NCBI RefSeq assembly: GCF_000716545.1 | Contig: NZ_JNWZ01000002.1 | Location: 62,001 to 126,000 of the forward strand | Reading direction: 5' to 3' | Origin: Kitasatospora phosalacinea | Lineage (GTDB): Bacteria; Actinomycetota; Actinomycetes; Streptomycetales; Streptomycetaceae | Length of the DNA: 64,000 nt | Part shown: piece by piece, positions 43,828 to 53,599 of the stretch | Layout of the letters: each line of letters starts with the position of its first letter | How positions within the stretch are numbered: the stretch's first letter is position 1 | Program-made: the position numbers and the translations under genes | Notes under the pieces: generated by a model | Databases searched by the model: none | What the model was told of the DNA's origin: nothing | The model's input: only the letters and a program-made list of their open reading frames with translations

Positions 43828-45162
43828 TCAGCCCTGGCCGAGGAGGTCGGCCCACATCCGCGGGAAGTCCGGCAGCGTCTTGGCGGTGGTCGCCACGTCC
43901 TCCACCAGCACGCCGTCGACCACCAGGCCCAGGACGGCGGCGGCGGTGGCCAGCCGGTGGTCCTCGTAGGTGTGGAAGACGCCGCCGTGCAGCGGGCGGG
44001 GCCGGATCCGCAGGCCGTCCTCGGTCTCCGAGACGTCACCGCCCAGGGCGTTGATCTCCTTGGCCAGCGCGGCCAGCCGGTCGGTCTCGTGCAGGCGCAG
44101 GTGCGAGATGCCGTACAGGTGGGACTCGGAGTCGGCCAGCGCCGCCACCGCGGCGATCACCGGGGTCAGCTCGCCGACGTCGTGCAGGTCCGCCTCGATG
44201 CCGCGGACCTTGCCGGTGCCGGTGAACCGCAGCCCCTCGTCGGTGCTGTGCTTGTTGACGAACTCGCAGGACCCGCCCATCGCGGTGAAGATCTCGCGCA
44301 GCTGGTCGCCCGGCTGGTAGGTGTGCTCCGGCCAGTCCCGGACGGTCACCCGGCCGCCGGTGAGCAGCGCCGCCGCGAAGAACGGGGCCGCGTTCGACAG
44401 GTCCGGCTCGACCACCAGGTCGCGGCCGATCAGCGCGCCCGGGGTGACCCGCCAGACGTCCTTCTCGCCGCCGTCCTCCGGCGCGTCGACCTGGCCGCCC
44501 GCCTTGCGGACCATGTCCACCGTCATCCGGATGTGCGGCAGCGAGGGCACCGGACCGCCGGTGTTGCGGACCTCCACGCCGTGGTTGAACCGGGCACCGG
44601 AGAGCAGCAGCGCCGAGACGAACTGCGAGGAGGACGAGGCGTCCACCTCCACCGCCCCGCCGTCCAGCCCGCCCGCGCCGTGCACGGTCAGCGGGAAGCC
44701 GCCGCGGCCGCCGTCCTCGATCACCGCGCCCAGCGCGCGCAGCGCGTCGATCACGCCGTGCTGCGGGCGCTCGTGGCTGCGCGGGTCCCCGTCGAAGTGC
44801 ACCGGGCCGTCCGCCAGGGTGGCCAGCGGCGGCAGGAAGCGCATCACCGTCCCGGCGTTGCCCACGTCCACCCGTGCCGGGCCGAGCAGCCGCTCGGCCG
44901 GGATGACCCGCCACGCCTCGCCGCCGCCGGTGCCCCCGGACGCCGCGTTCACCGTCTCCTCGACCGTCACGCCCAGCGCCCGCAGGCCGTCCGCCATCAG
45001 CTGCGAGTCACGGCTGCGCAGCGGGCGGCGCACCCAGCCCGGGCCGTCCGCGAGGGCGGCCAGCACCAGCGCGCGGTTGGTCGCGGACTTCGAGCCGGGG
45101 ATGGTCACGGTCGCGTCCACGGCGGCGGTGGCGACGGGAGCGGGCCACAGGGAGTCGGTCAT
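43828..45162 (-). CDS. aroA: 3-Phosphoshikimate 1-carboxyvinyltransferase (EPSP synthase)
   Basis: 444 residues, shikimate pathway: joins PEP to shikimate-3-phosphate. Substrate motifs: [19 protein letters not shown] (about 23-41), [13 protein letters not shown] (about 97-109), [12 protein letters not shown] (about 169-180), HETDRLAAL (about 375-383). Sequence around the PEP loop is the common NAGT form. ATG 45162 is supported by TAGACT (45175-45170) 7 nt upstream, a leaderless arrangement; the longer reading from 45183 would include the promoter. Confidence 0.95.
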   Translation of the reverse strand: MTDSLWPAPVATAAVDATVTIPGSKSATNRALVLAALADGPGWVRRPLRSRDSQLMADGLRALGVTVEETVNAASGGTGGGEAWRVIPAERLLGPARVDVGNAGTVMRFLPPLATLADGPVHFDGDPRSHERPQHGVIDALRALGAVIEDGGRGGFPLTVHGAGGLDGGAVEVDASSSSQFVSALLLSGARFNHGVEVRNTGGPVPSLPHIRMTVDMVRKAGGQVDAPEDGGEKDVWRVTPGALIGRDLVVEPDLSNAAPFFAAALLTGGRVTVRDWPEHTYQPGDQLREIFTAMGGSCEFVNKHSTDEGLRFTGTGKVRGIEADLHDVGELTPVIAAVAALADSESHLYGISHLRLHETDRLAALAKEINALGGDVSETEDGLRIRPRPLHGGVFHTYEDHRLATAAAVLGLVVDGVLVEDVATTAKTLPDFPRMWADLLGQG

Positions 45163-45190
45163 GGCGCCAAGTCTATGAGGCACCGCCCCG

Positions 45191-45895
45191 CTACCGGGGC
45201 AGCAGCCAGGCCGCCCCGAGCCCCAGGCAGGCCAGCGCCACCACCAGGAACACCGCCAGCCACAGCGCCCCCGGAACGCCCGTCAGCCGCGCCAGCTGGT
45301 CCGCGTCCGATCCGGGCGCGCCGCCGCGCCGCCGGGCCACCCACAGCTCCAGCATCGGGCGCACCCCCGCCAGCAGCAGGAACCAGACCCCCAGGTAGGC
45401 GAACGCCCCCTGCCATTCGGCCGTCCCGTACCAGGACACCGCGACGAACGTCCCGCCGGTCACCAGCACCGCGGCCACGCCGAACAGGTTGCGCAGCGTC
45501 AGCAGCATCGCGGCCAGCAGCGCGATCCCGATCCACAGCAGCGCGGTGATCCGCCCCGCCGCCAGCAGCGCCGCCCCGCCCAGGCCCAGCAGTGAGGGCG
45601 CCGGGTACCCGGCCGCCGCGGTCAGCACCATGCCCGGGCCGGTCGGCCTCCCGGAGGAGACGGTCAGCCCGGAGGTGTCCGAGTGCAGCCGGATGCCGGA
45701 CAGCCGGCGGCGGGTCAGCAGCGCGGTCAGCCCGTGGCCGCCCTCGTGCGCGATCGTCACCACCGTGCGGGTCCACGCCCACACCGGGCGCACCGCCACC
45801 GCCGGCAGCGCCGCCGCCGCGGCGCCCCACACCAGCCAGTGCGGCGGGTCCGGCTGCACGGCCGTCACCCGGTCCCACAGTTGCGCGAAGTCCAT
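45191..45895 (-). CDS. M50-type membrane metallopeptidase
   Basis: 234 residues with about six hydrophobic segments. The zinc motif HEGGHGL (about residues 50-56) lies at the end of the first long helix, as in site-2-protease relatives of the M50B-like family. Substrate unknown. ATG 45895 follows GGAGGT. Its end lies 28 nt before the aroA start on the same strand, and it is divergent from the SRAP gene. Confidence 0.85.
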   Translation of the reverse strand: MDFAQLWDRVTAVQPDPPHWLVWGAAAAALPAVAVRPVWAWTRTVVTIAHEGGHGLTALLTRRRLSGIRLHSDTSGLTVSSGRPTGPGMVLTAAAGYPAPSLLGLGGAALLAAGRITALLWIGIALLAAMLLTLRNLFGVAAVLVTGGTFVAVSWYGTAEWQGAFAYLGVWFLLLAGVRPMLELWVARRRGGAPGSDADQLARLTGVPGALWLAVFLVVALACLGLGAAWLLPR

Positions 45896-46027
45896 CGCCG
45901 CCGACCTCCGATCACCGTCGTCCCCCCTGCCCGGGCGGGCAGCCTCCCACGGGAGGACGGGCCGCCGGAAGCCGTCGGTTCTGCGGACCGCCCGCCCGGC
46001 CCGCACCGCTCTGGCAAGCTGGGAGCC

Positions 46028-46765
46028 ATGTGCGGACGCTTCGCCTCCTCCACCGACCCCGCCGAGCTGGTCCGCCTGTTCGGCGTCCGGCAGTGGGACC
46101 CGACCGAGACGATCGCCCCCAGCTGGAACGTCGCCCCCACCGCCAGGACCTACGCGGTCCTCGACCGGGTCCCGCGCGGACAGCGCCGCCCCGTGCGCCA
46201 ACTGCACGTCCTGCGCTGGGGCCTGGTGCCCGGCTGGGCGAGCAGCCCCGACACCGCGGTCAAGATGATCAACGCCCGGGCGGAGACCGTCCACGAGAAG
46301 CCCGCCTACCGGCAGGCGTACGCCTCCCGGCGCTGCCTGATACCCGTCGACGGCTACTACGAGTGGCAGACCGCCCCCACCGACGACCTCTCCCGCCCGC
46401 CCCGCCGCCCCTACTTCGTGCACCGCGCCGACGGCGCCCCGCTCGCCCTGGCCGGGCTGTACGAGTTCTGGCGCGACCGCGAGCACCCCGGCGGCCACCC
46501 CGACGCCTGGCTGGTCACCTGCACCATCGTCACCACCGCCGCCGAACCGCTGCTCGCCCCCGTCCACGAGCGGATGCCGCTCTACCTCGGCCCCGACCGC
46601 TGGGACGCCTGGCTCGACCCGCACGCCGGGACCGCCGACCTCACCCCGCCCCCGCCCGGCGACCTGCGCGTCCACGCCGTCCCCGACGAGGTCGGGAAGA
46701 TCCGCAACAACCACCCCGGCCTGACCAGGCCGCTCACCGAGGACGACCGCACCACGCTGTTCTGA
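46028..46765 (+). CDS. SRAP-domain protein (YedK/HMCES type)
   Basis: 245 residues. Cys2 after the start Met (MCGRF) is the catalytic/crosslinking residue. PSWNVAPTA (about 31-39), [10 protein letters not shown] (about 63-72), NARAETV, GYYEWQ and the HERMP motif complete the SRAP active site. These proteins crosslink to abasic sites in single-stranded DNA and protect forks. CAAGCT at 46015-46020 lies 7 nt upstream as a possible -10. Confidence 0.93.
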   Translation: MCGRFASSTDPAELVRLFGVRQWDPTETIAPSWNVAPTARTYAVLDRVPRGQRRPVRQLHVLRWGLVPGWASSPDTAVKMINARAETVHEKPAYRQAYASRRCLIPVDGYYEWQTAPTDDLSRPPRRPYFVHRADGAPLALAGLYEFWRDREHPGGHPDAWLVTCTIVTTAAEPLLAPVHERMPLYLGPDRWDAWLDPHAGTADLTPPPPGDLRVHAVPDEVGKIRNNHPGLTRPLTEDDRTTLF

Positions 46766-46801
46766 GCCGCCCGGGCGCCGGGCCTCTATACGCTCGGCAG
46801 C

Positions 46802-47437
46802 ATGCAGCAGACCGTCGACACCCCCGCCGGGGACGCCCGGCTCCACTGGTTCCGGGCCGCGGAGCCGCGTGCCGTCCTGCTCCTGGGCCACGGCGCGGGC
46901 GGCGGCGTCGAGGCGCGGGACCTGCGGGCGCTCGCGGCCGCGCTGCCGGCCGGCGGCGTCACCGTGGTGCTCGCCGAGCAGCCCTGGCGGGTGGCCGGCC
47001 GCCGGCTCGCCCCCGCCCCCGCCGCGCTCGACGCGTCCTGGCCCGCGCAGTTCGCCGCCGCGGCCGAGGAGGGCCTGCCGGTGTACGCGGGCGGCCGCAG
47101 CGCCGGAGCCCGGGTCGCCTGCCGCACCTCCGCCGCCCTCGGCGCGGCGGGCGTCCTCGCGCTGGCCTTCCCGCTGCACCCGCCGGGCAAGCCGGAAAGG
47201 GCCCGGACCGGCGAACTGCTGGAGACCGGCCTGCCCACGCTGGTGCTCCAGGGCGGCGCGGACACCTTCGGCACCCCGCCGGAGTTCCCCGCCCTGCCGG
47301 CCACCCACCGCCTGGTGGAGGTCCCGCACGCCTCGCACGGCTTCGCGGTCCCGAAGAGGGCCCCGCTGACCCAGGAAGCCGCCCTGGACCTGATCGCCGG
47401 AACGGTCGCCGACTGGATCCCGCGACCCGGAGGGTGA
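46802..47437 (+). CDS. Alpha/beta-hydrolase family protein
   Basis: 211 residues, compact alpha/beta hydrolase. The oxyanion region is LLGHGAGG (about 27-34), the nucleophile elbow GGRSAGARV (about 98-106) with Ser101, Asp in QGGADTFG (about 151-158), and His in HASHGF (about 180-185). Substrate unknown. ATG 46802 has TACGCT (46789-46794) 7 nt upstream (leaderless pattern). Confidence 0.85.
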   Translation: MQQTVDTPAGDARLHWFRAAEPRAVLLLGHGAGGGVEARDLRALAAALPAGGVTVVLAEQPWRVAGRRLAPAPAALDASWPAQFAAAAEEGLPVYAGGRSAGARVACRTSAALGAAGVLALAFPLHPPGKPERARTGELLETGLPTLVLQGGADTFGTPPEFPALPATHRLVEVPHASHGFAVPKRAPLTQEAALDLIAGTVADWIPRPGG

Positions 47438-47460
47438 GCTGCGCCTCAGGGCGCGGCGCG

Positions 47461-47487
47461 GGGAATGCCGGGGCGGCGGACGGGGTT
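47461..47487 (+). promoter_or_regulatory. SigR-dependent autoregulatory promoter (sigRp2-like)
   Basis: GGGAAT at 47461-47466, an 18-nt spacer, then GTT at 47485-47487: a full match to the SigR consensus. The transcript would begin about 36 nt before ATG 47530, giving the long, N-terminally extended SigR'. Confidence 0.88.
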
Positions 47488-47529
47488 GCACGAGGCGTCA
47501 GGACATGCCCCGGTGGAAAGGCAGCGCCC

Positions 47530-48438
47530 ATGGGTTCGATCGCGTGCCGCGAGCGGCCGGAAGAGCGGGCAGCGCAGTCCGCGCTCCTGCCGGACTGGTC
47601 GGAGTGGGTTGTCGCGGGCGAGAAGCCGGTCAGCCCGATATCCTCGCTTGCGGGTCGGCCCGAGGTGGGCCGTGTGCGGGTTTCCGAGGAGGTGGGTCCG
47701 GTCGTCGGGACCGATGACGCGGCCGTGTCGGGCGCTGCTGGCGCCGACCAGGGCCGTCCGGAGGGTGAACAGCTCACCGGCGACGAACTGGCCGAGGCGA
47801 TCGGCGAGGACACCTTCCGGGTGTCCGAGAACGAGAGCGAAGGAGCCAGGCGCGAGCGCTTCGAGCGCGACGCGCTCGGCTACCTGGACCCGATGTACTC
47901 GGCGGCGTTGCGGATGACCCGCAACCCGGCCGACGCGGAGGACCTGCTCCAGGAGGCGTTCGCCAAGGCGTACGCGTCGTTCCACCAGTTCCGCGAGGGC
48001 ACCAACCTCAAGGCCTGGCTGTACCGCATCCTCACCAACACGTTCATCAACTCGTACCGCAAGAAGCAGCGCGAACCCCAGCGCACCGCGGCCGAGGAGA
48101 TCGAGGACTGGCAGCTGGCGCGCGCCGAGTCGCACATGTCGACCGGCCTGCGGTCGGCCGAGGCGCAGGCGCTCGACCACCTGCCGGACAGCGACGTGAA
48201 GGACGCGCTGCAGGCGATCCCGGAGGAATTCCGGATCGCGGTGTACCTCGCGGACGTCGAGGGCTTTGCGTACAAGGAGATCGCGGACATCATGGGTACA
48301 CCCATCGGTACGGTGATGTCCCGACTGCACCGTGGTCGCCGTCAGTTGCGCGGCATGCTGGAGGACTACGCCCGCGAGCGGGGGCTGGTCCCGGCCGGTA
48401 CCGGTGCAGGGCAGGAAGCGAAGGGCGCGGGCTCATGA
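47530..48438 (+). CDS. sigR: ECF sigma factor SigR (long form SigR'; short form from about 47692)
   Basis: 302 residues from ATG 47530. The short form from GTG 47692 has 248, so the extension is 54 residues, close to the 55 known for S. coelicolor SigR', an unstable isoform made on induction. Sigma region 2 covers [20 protein letters not shown] to [12 protein letters not shown] (about 120-190), and region 4 [20 protein letters not shown] to [12 protein letters not shown] (about 235-283). It directs the thiol-oxidative stress regulon. GGAAAGG precedes 47530; GAGGAG abuts 47692, so the exact short start is uncertain. It overlaps rsrA by 4 nt (ATGA). Confidence 0.95.
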   Translation: MGSIACRERPEERAAQSALLPDWSEWVVAGEKPVSPISSLAGRPEVGRVRVSEEVGPVVGTDDAAVSGAAGADQGRPEGEQLTGDELAEAIGEDTFRVSENESEGARRERFERDALGYLDPMYSAALRMTRNPADAEDLLQEAFAKAYASFHQFREGTNLKAWLYRILTNTFINSYRKKQREPQRTAAEEIEDWQLARAESHMSTGLRSAEAQALDHLPDSDVKDALQAIPEEFRIAVYLADVEGFAYKEIADIMGTPIGTVMSRLHRGRRQLRGMLEDYARERGLVPAGTGAGQEAKGAGS

Positions 48439-48800
48439 GCTGCGGCGATCCGCACGAGACCGAGTGCGGAGAGGTGCTCGACCACCTCTACGAATTCCTC
48501 GACAACGAGATGCCCGAAGGCGACTGCGCCAAGCTGCGGGTGCACTTCGACGAGTGCTCGCCGTGCTTGGAGAAGTACGGCCTGGAGCAGGCGATCAAGG
48601 CGCTGATCAAGCGTTCCTGCGGGTGCGACGACACCCCGACCGACCTGCGGGCCAAGGTGCTGGCCCGGATCGACTCGATCCGCACCCAGCGCTCCGGCGA
48701 GGAGGTGGACACCTCGGTGATCGAGGTGTCCTCGGTGAGCGTGGAAGTGTCGGTCGAGGGAACGGCCGGGCACGGCTCGGCGGTCGCGACCGCCGAGTAG
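48435..48800 (+). CDS. rsrA: Zinc-binding anti-sigma factor RsrA
   Basis: 121 residues. H37-x3-C41-x2-C44 is the ZAS motif, with C11, C3 and C31 at the same positions as in S. coelicolor RsrA. Oxidation forms a disulfide, zinc is lost and SigR is freed; reduction by thioredoxin or mycothiol resets it. It also has C62 and C64 (SCGC). The C-terminal tail (about residues 90-121, Val/Ser-rich) is longer than in S. coelicolor (105 residues). Translationally coupled to sigR. Confidence 0.95.
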   Translation: MSCGDPHETECGEVLDHLYEFLDNEMPEGDCAKLRVHFDECSPCLEKYGLEQAIKALIKRSCGCDDTPTDLRAKVLARIDSIRTQRSGEEVDTSVIEVSSVSVEVSVEGTAGHGSAVATAE

Positions 48801-49025
48801 CGCTCACTCGATCGGGTGAGCTGTCGCTGCTCCGGCTGCGGCAACGCGCGATCGTGCGCCGTGTCCGTCCGGGCGGGCCCTATCCTCTGACGAGTCCTCA
48901 CGTCGGAGGGCCCGGTACGGGCGGGGGAGGCCGAGATCGCCAGTTCCAGCGGACGCGAGCACCGCGCCGCCCTGCCGGGGCGGGCCGCGGGCTACCTGGC
49001 CGCCGTCCTGGCGGCCGCGTCCGCG

Positions 49026-50384
49026 GTGCTGCTGCCGCTGGCCGTCGCCGGGCCGGAGCTGGACTGGCCCAGGATCGGGCTGCTGGCCCTGCTGCACATG
49101 TGCCTGGAGTCGCTGGCCCGGGGCGCCCGCACCCCGTGCGCGCGGGTCTGGCGCCGGCTGCGCGGCCGCCCCGCCGAGGAGGCCCCCGCCGACCCGCGCG
49201 GCAGCGGGTTCTTCCCGGTGCTGTTCGCGGGCGTGCTGATGCTGCCGCCCGCCGCCGCCGCCCTGGTCGCCCTGCCGGGCGCGCTGCTCGGGCCCGCCGT
49301 GCCCCCGCGCGGGCTGCGCCGGGCGTGGAACGGCGCCCAGTTGGCGCTGGCCGCGGCGGCCGCCGCCGAGGTGTTCCGGCTGCTCGGCGGGGTGCGACTG
49401 CTGCTCGGCACCCGCTTCCCCGGGGCCGCGCTCGGCGCGCTGGCCGCGATCCTGACGTTCTGCCTGGTCAACGGCGTGCTGGTGGCCGGCATGGTCCGGC
49501 TGACCTGCGCCCGCTCCGGCCCCGGCGCGCTGCGCGCCCTGCGCCGGGCCGCGCCCGCGGCGCTGCTGCACGGCGCCGGGGGCCTGATGATCGCGGTGCT
49601 GTGGCAGGGCCCGTACGGGGCGTTCGCCGCGGTGCTCGGGCTGCTGCCGCTGACCATCACCGCCTGGCTGTCCGCGCAGGGCCACCGCGAGCGGGTCGCG
49701 CACCGGGCCACCGTGCAGGCGCTGGTGCAGGCCGTGGAGATCAAGGACGCGTACACCCGCGGCCACAGCGAACGCGTCGGCCGGGCCTCGGTGCTGATCG
49801 CCCGCCAGCTCGGGCTGGCCGAGGACCGGGTGCGCACCCTGCACTTCGCCGGGACGCTGCACGACGTCGGCAAGCTCGCCGTGGCCACCGAACTGCTCCG
49901 CCGCAACGGGCCGCTGACCGACGCCGAGCGGCGCGCGGTGGAAGTGCACCCGGTGTTCGGGCACGAGCTGGTGCGGCAGCTGGACTTCCTCGGCGAGGGC
50001 CGCGAGGGCATCCTGCACCACCACGAGCGGATGGACGGCCGCGGCTACCCGTACGGGCTGGCGGGGGAGCGGATCCCCGAGTTCGCCCGGATCATCTCGG
50101 TCGCCGACGCCTTCGACTCGATGACCTCCACCCGCTCCTACCGGCGCGGCCGACCCGTCCCCGAGGCGGTCGCCGAACTGGAGCGCTGCGCGGGCAGCCA
50201 GTTCGACCCGGTGATGGTCACGGCGCTGGTCGCGGCCGTCGCCGAGCACGGCTGGCAGCCCGAACCGCCGCCGCCCGGCGGCTGGGACGGCGAGGTGCCG
50301 GACATCCCGCTGGGCGTGCCCGAGCCGGCCCGGCTGCCGCAGCAGTCCGGCAGCACCGGCCTGCCGACCGGGGGAGCGGCGTGA
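49026..50384 (+). CDS. HD-GYP-type phosphohydrolase with N-terminal membrane domain
   Basis: 452 residues from GTG 49026, but that start cuts into the first hydrophobic helix. The frame is open back to 48891, and GGGGGAGG (48923-48930) precedes an in-frame ATC at 48936, so translation probably begins there. About five helices are followed by an HD-GYP-type domain (about residues 230-400): HSERVG, LHDVGKLAV, HPVFGHEL, HHHERMDGRGYPYGL. Such proteins hydrolyse cyclic di-GMP or related signals; the DGRGYP motif replaces the strict HD-GYP triplet as usual. It overlaps the next HD gene by 4 nt. Confidence 0.85.
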   Translation: MLLPLAVAGPELDWPRIGLLALLHMCLESLARGARTPCARVWRRLRGRPAEEAPADPRGSGFFPVLFAGVLMLPPAAAALVALPGALLGPAVPPRGLRRAWNGAQLALAAAAAAEVFRLLGGVRLLLGTRFPGAALGALAAILTFCLVNGVLVAGMVRLTCARSGPGALRALRRAAPAALLHGAGGLMIAVLWQGPYGAFAAVLGLLPLTITAWLSAQGHRERVAHRATVQALVQAVEIKDAYTRGHSERVGRASVLIARQLGLAEDRVRTLHFAGTLHDVGKLAVATELLRRNGPLTDAERRAVEVHPVFGHELVRQLDFLGEGREGILHHHERMDGRGYPYGLAGERIPEFARIISVADAFDSMTSTRSYRRGRPVPEAVAELERCAGSQFDPVMVTALVAAVAEHGWQPEPPPPGGWDGEVPDIPLGVPEPARLPQQSGSTGLPTGGAA

Positions 50385-51718
50385 ACACCCGCCGCCGCCC
50401 CGTCCCGGCCGACCTGCTGCTGGTCGCGGCCGTCGCGCTCGGCGCCGCCGCCGTCCTGCACGCCCTGACCGACGGCGTCACCCAGGGCAACGTGGCGCTG
50501 GCCTTCGCCGGGCTGGTCGCGCTCGGCCAGTGCGCCGGGCCCGCGCTGCCCGGCGACCGCGAGCCCGCCCCCGTCGCCACCGCCGTCGCGCTCGCGTACG
50601 CCCTGCTCGGGCCGCTGCACGGGCTGCCCACCGCGCACGGGGTGCTGCAGGTCGCCGTCGTCACCACGGCCGGCACCTTGACGGGCCTGGGCGTCCGGTT
50701 CGCCGGGCAGCGCCTGCTGGCCGCCGCCCGGCACCGGCCGCCCGCCCCGCTCTCCGGCCTGGACGCCGCCGCCCGCCGGCTGGTCACCGTCTCGTTCGCC
50801 GCGCTGCTGTTCCAGCCGCTGTACGGCTCCGGCACCACCGACCGGATGTCCGGGCCCGCGTACGGGGCGCTGCTGGCGGGCGTGGCCGCGCTGGCCGCGC
50901 TGGGCGACGCGGTGCTGGCCGCCGCCCAGCAGGGCGCCCGCACCGGCCTGCGGTACGCCGCCGCGCTGGACGACCAGCTGCACGCGCTGCTCGGCATCGG
51001 CTCCGCGCAGGTCGCCACCGGGCTGCTGCTCAGCCTGCTCGCCGGGGAGGCCGGGCTGTGGGCGCTGCCGGTGTTCTGCCTGCCGCTGCTGCTCGCCCAG
51101 GCCTCGTTCCGGCGGGCCGCCGCGGTCCGGGCCACCACCGGGCAGACCATCGAGACGCTGGCCCGGGCCACCGAGATCGCCGGGTACACCACCCCGGGGC
51201 ACGCCCGCCGGGTCGCCGACACGGCGTGCGCGCTGGGGCGTGAACTCGGGCTCGGCAGCCGGGAGCTGGCGCTGCTGGAGTACGCCGCGCTGATGCACGA
51301 CATCGGGCAGCTGTCGCTGGTCGAGCCCGTCCCGGGCGGGGCCACGGCGCTGCTGCCGGACGGCGAGCAGCAGCGGATCGCCCGGCTCGGCAGCGAGGTG
51401 ATCCAGCGCACCGGGGTGCCCCGGCAGGTGTGGCAGCAGGTCGCCCGGCTGGCCGACCCGTGCCGCCTCGCCGACGGCCGGCACGACCCCACCCTGCCGC
51501 TGGCCTCCCGGATCATCCGGGTCGCCAACGCCCACGACGACCTGCGCACCGCCGCCGCCGACCGGCCGCGCGCGGGCCTGCTCGACCCGCTGGAGCACCT
51601 GCGCCTCGACGCCGGGCGCGGTTACGACCCGGTGGTGCTGGACGCGCTGGCCCGGCTGGGCCGCCGCGGCCACCGCGCCGCCCGGGGCCCGGACGGGCGC
51701 TGCCGCCCGGCGGCCTGA
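50381..51718 (+). CDS. HD-domain membrane protein
   Basis: 445 residues. The N-terminal half has six to eight hydrophobic segments (to about residue 250). The C-terminal HD domain has HARRVADTACALGRELGLG and LMHDIGQLSLVEP (about 268-315), but the downstream GYP segment is absent, so it may be a degenerate or regulatory partner of the preceding gene. GTG 50381 overlaps the upstream stop (GTGA), implying coupled translation and perhaps a heteromer. Confidence 0.8.
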   Translation: MNTRRRPVPADLLLVAAVALGAAAVLHALTDGVTQGNVALAFAGLVALGQCAGPALPGDREPAPVATAVALAYALLGPLHGLPTAHGVLQVAVVTTAGTLTGLGVRFAGQRLLAAARHRPPAPLSGLDAAARRLVTVSFAALLFQPLYGSGTTDRMSGPAYGALLAGVAALAALGDAVLAAAQQGARTGLRYAAALDDQLHALLGIGSAQVATGLLLSLLAGEAGLWALPVFCLPLLLAQASFRRAAAVRATTGQTIETLARATEIAGYTTPGHARRVADTACALGRELGLGSRELALLEYAALMHDIGQLSLVEPVPGGATALLPDGEQQRIARLGSEVIQRTGVPRQVWQQVARLADPCRLADGRHDPTLPLASRIIRVANAHDDLRTAAADRPRAGLLDPLEHLRLDAGRGYDPVVLDALARLGRRGHRAARGPDGRCRPAA

Positions 51719-51825
51719 ATGGCCGCGCGGGGCGCGCGGCCGGGGGCGGGCGTGGTTGGATGCGGTCGTGGCGGGAAGACCCGGAGGCGGGGCGACCCGG
51801 TGACGACCGACGGCAAGGGACCAAC

Positions 51826-52809
51826 GTGAGGATCTTCCACCGCGCACGGCACCGTCCGTCGGCGACCTGGCGGCAGACCACCGACCGTGCGTTCACCCTG
51901 ATCGGCGACGGCCGCTACGAGGACGCCGGGGCCCTGCTGGTGATGGCCGCGGACCTGGAGCCGTGGCTGTCCGACTCCTGGTTCAACCTGGCCCTGCTGC
52001 ACAAGTTCCGCCGGGACTGGGAGCAGGCCCGCTCGGCCGGCCTGCGCGCCGTCGCCCTGCTCGACCGCCAGCACGGCGCCCCGGACTGGTGGAACCTCGG
52101 CATCACCGCCACCGCCCTGCAGGACTGGCCGCTGGCCCGCCGCGCCTGGCAGGCGTACGGGCTGCGGCTGCCCGGCGGGCCCGGCCTGGACGGGCCGATC
52201 GAACTGGACCTGGGCACCACCCCGGTGCGGCTGTCCCCGGACGGCGAGTCCGAGGTGGTGTGGGGCCGCCGGCTCGACCCGGCCCGGATCGAGGTGCTGT
52301 CCATCCCGCTGCCGTCCTCCGGCCGCCGCTGGGGCGAGGTGGTGCTGCACGACGGCGCCCCGCACGGCGAGCGGGTCGCCGACGGCGTCGCCTACCCGGT
52401 CTTCGACGAGATCGAGCTGTGGGCGCCGTCCCCCGTGCCGACCTGGGTGGTGCTGCTGCAGGCCGCCACCGCCGCCGACCGGGACGCGCTGGAACGCACC
52501 GTCGCCGACGCCGGGTACGCCGCCGAGGACTGGACGTCCTCGGTGCGGCTGCTGTGCCGCACCTGCTCGGAGTCCCGGATGGCCATCGACGACGGCCGCA
52601 CCGCCCACCACGACCCGCACGACGACGGCGACCCGCTGCACCCCGGCCACCTCAGCCACCTCAGCCAGGGCTCGGCCGGCGGCCCCTGGCAGGTCGAGCG
52701 CGAGTGCGGGATCGCCGCGCCCGCCGGCCTGGTCCGCGCCCTGCTGGAGCGCTGGGCCGCGGCCTCCCCGGCCACCCGCGCCTACCGGGACCTCGAAGAG
52801 GTCTGCTGA
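51826..52809 (+). CDS. TPR-containing conserved protein
   Basis: 327 residues. Two to three TPR helices in the first 120 residues ([16 protein letters not shown], then [19 protein letters not shown]). The middle is a beta-rich region of unknown family, followed by a CRTC motif (about 245) and a His/Asp-rich stretch (about 255-280) that could bind metal. No signal peptide. GTG 51826 follows AAGGGA. Function unknown. The frame back to 51430 is read-through. Confidence 0.72.
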   Translation: MRIFHRARHRPSATWRQTTDRAFTLIGDGRYEDAGALLVMAADLEPWLSDSWFNLALLHKFRRDWEQARSAGLRAVALLDRQHGAPDWWNLGITATALQDWPLARRAWQAYGLRLPGGPGLDGPIELDLGTTPVRLSPDGESEVVWGRRLDPARIEVLSIPLPSSGRRWGEVVLHDGAPHGERVADGVAYPVFDEIELWAPSPVPTWVVLLQAATAADRDALERTVADAGYAAEDWTSSVRLLCRTCSESRMAIDDGRTAHHDPHDDGDPLHPGHLSHLSQGSAGGPWQVERECGIAAPAGLVRALLERWAAASPATRAYRDLEEVC

Positions 52810-52880
52810 CCCCGGCCGGACCGCGCCCCGTACCCTGGACCGGTACACCAGGCGGATGCGGACGAAAGCGGAACCGAGCG

Positions 52881-53531
52881 ATGGCCGAGCAGCACGACCA
52901 CGAGCACGACCACGACCACGCGCATGACCACGACCACGCGCACGAGGACAACCGGGCCCAGCGGGTGGTCGGCGAGGAGCCGGACCTGAGCCGCGGCACC
53001 GCCCGTCCGATCACCGTGGTCGGCAACCCGGTGCTGCACCGCGAGGTGAAGACCGTCACCGCCTTCGACGCCGAGCTGTCCGCGCTGATCGACGACATGT
53101 TCCAGTCGATGTACGCGGCGGAGGGCGTCGGCCTGGCCGCCAACCAGATCGGCGTCGACCTGAAGGTGTTCGTCTACGACTGCCCCGACGACGAGGGCGT
53201 CCGGCACGTCGGCCACGTGGTCAACCCGGTGCTGGAGGAGCTGCCGGCCGGCCGGCGCGTCCTGGACGACAGCCAGGAGGGCTGCCTCTCCGTCCCCACC
53301 GCCTACCAGGAGCTGGCCCGGCCCGACTACGCGGCCGTCACCGGCCAGGACAAGGACGGCAACCCGATCCGGGTCGAGGGCACCGGCTTCTTCGCCCGCT
53401 GCCTCCAGCACGAGACCGACCACCTGTACGGGTACCTGTACATCGACCGGCTCTCCAAGCGGGACCGCAAGGACGCGCTGCGGCAGATGGCCGACGGCAC
53501 CCCCAAGTACGCCACCGTCCCGAACGACTGA
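52881..53531 (+). CDS. def: Peptide deformylase with His-rich N-terminal extension
   Basis: 216 residues. The three deformylase motifs are intact: [10 protein letters not shown] (about 82-91), EGCLS (about 134-138) and QHETDHLYG (about 177-185), giving the Cys-His-His metal site. It removes formyl from nascent proteins. Residues 5-22 alternate His, Asp and Glu (16 of 18 residues), a likely metal-binding tail not required for catalysis. ATG 52881 is preceded by weak GGAACCGAG. A palindromic terminator follows. Confidence 0.93.
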   Translation: MAEQHDHEHDHDHAHDHDHAHEDNRAQRVVGEEPDLSRGTARPITVVGNPVLHREVKTVTAFDAELSALIDDMFQSMYAAEGVGLAANQIGVDLKVFVYDCPDDEGVRHVGHVVNPVLEELPAGRRVLDDSQEGCLSVPTAYQELARPDYAAVTGQDKDGNPIRVEGTGFFARCLQHETDHLYGYLYIDRLSKRDRKDALRQMADGTPKYATVPND

Positions 53532-53539
53532 CCGGACGG

Positions 53540-53573
53540 CGGAGGGCCGCACCCCGCGGGGTGCGGCCCTCCG
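53540..53573. terminator. Bidirectional terminator between def and nrdB
   Basis: A perfect 34-bp palindrome (arm CGGAGGGCCGCACCCCG) between convergent genes. Confidence 0.8.
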
Positions 53574-53599
53574 TGCTGCGCCGCGGCGTGCGGGCCGGC

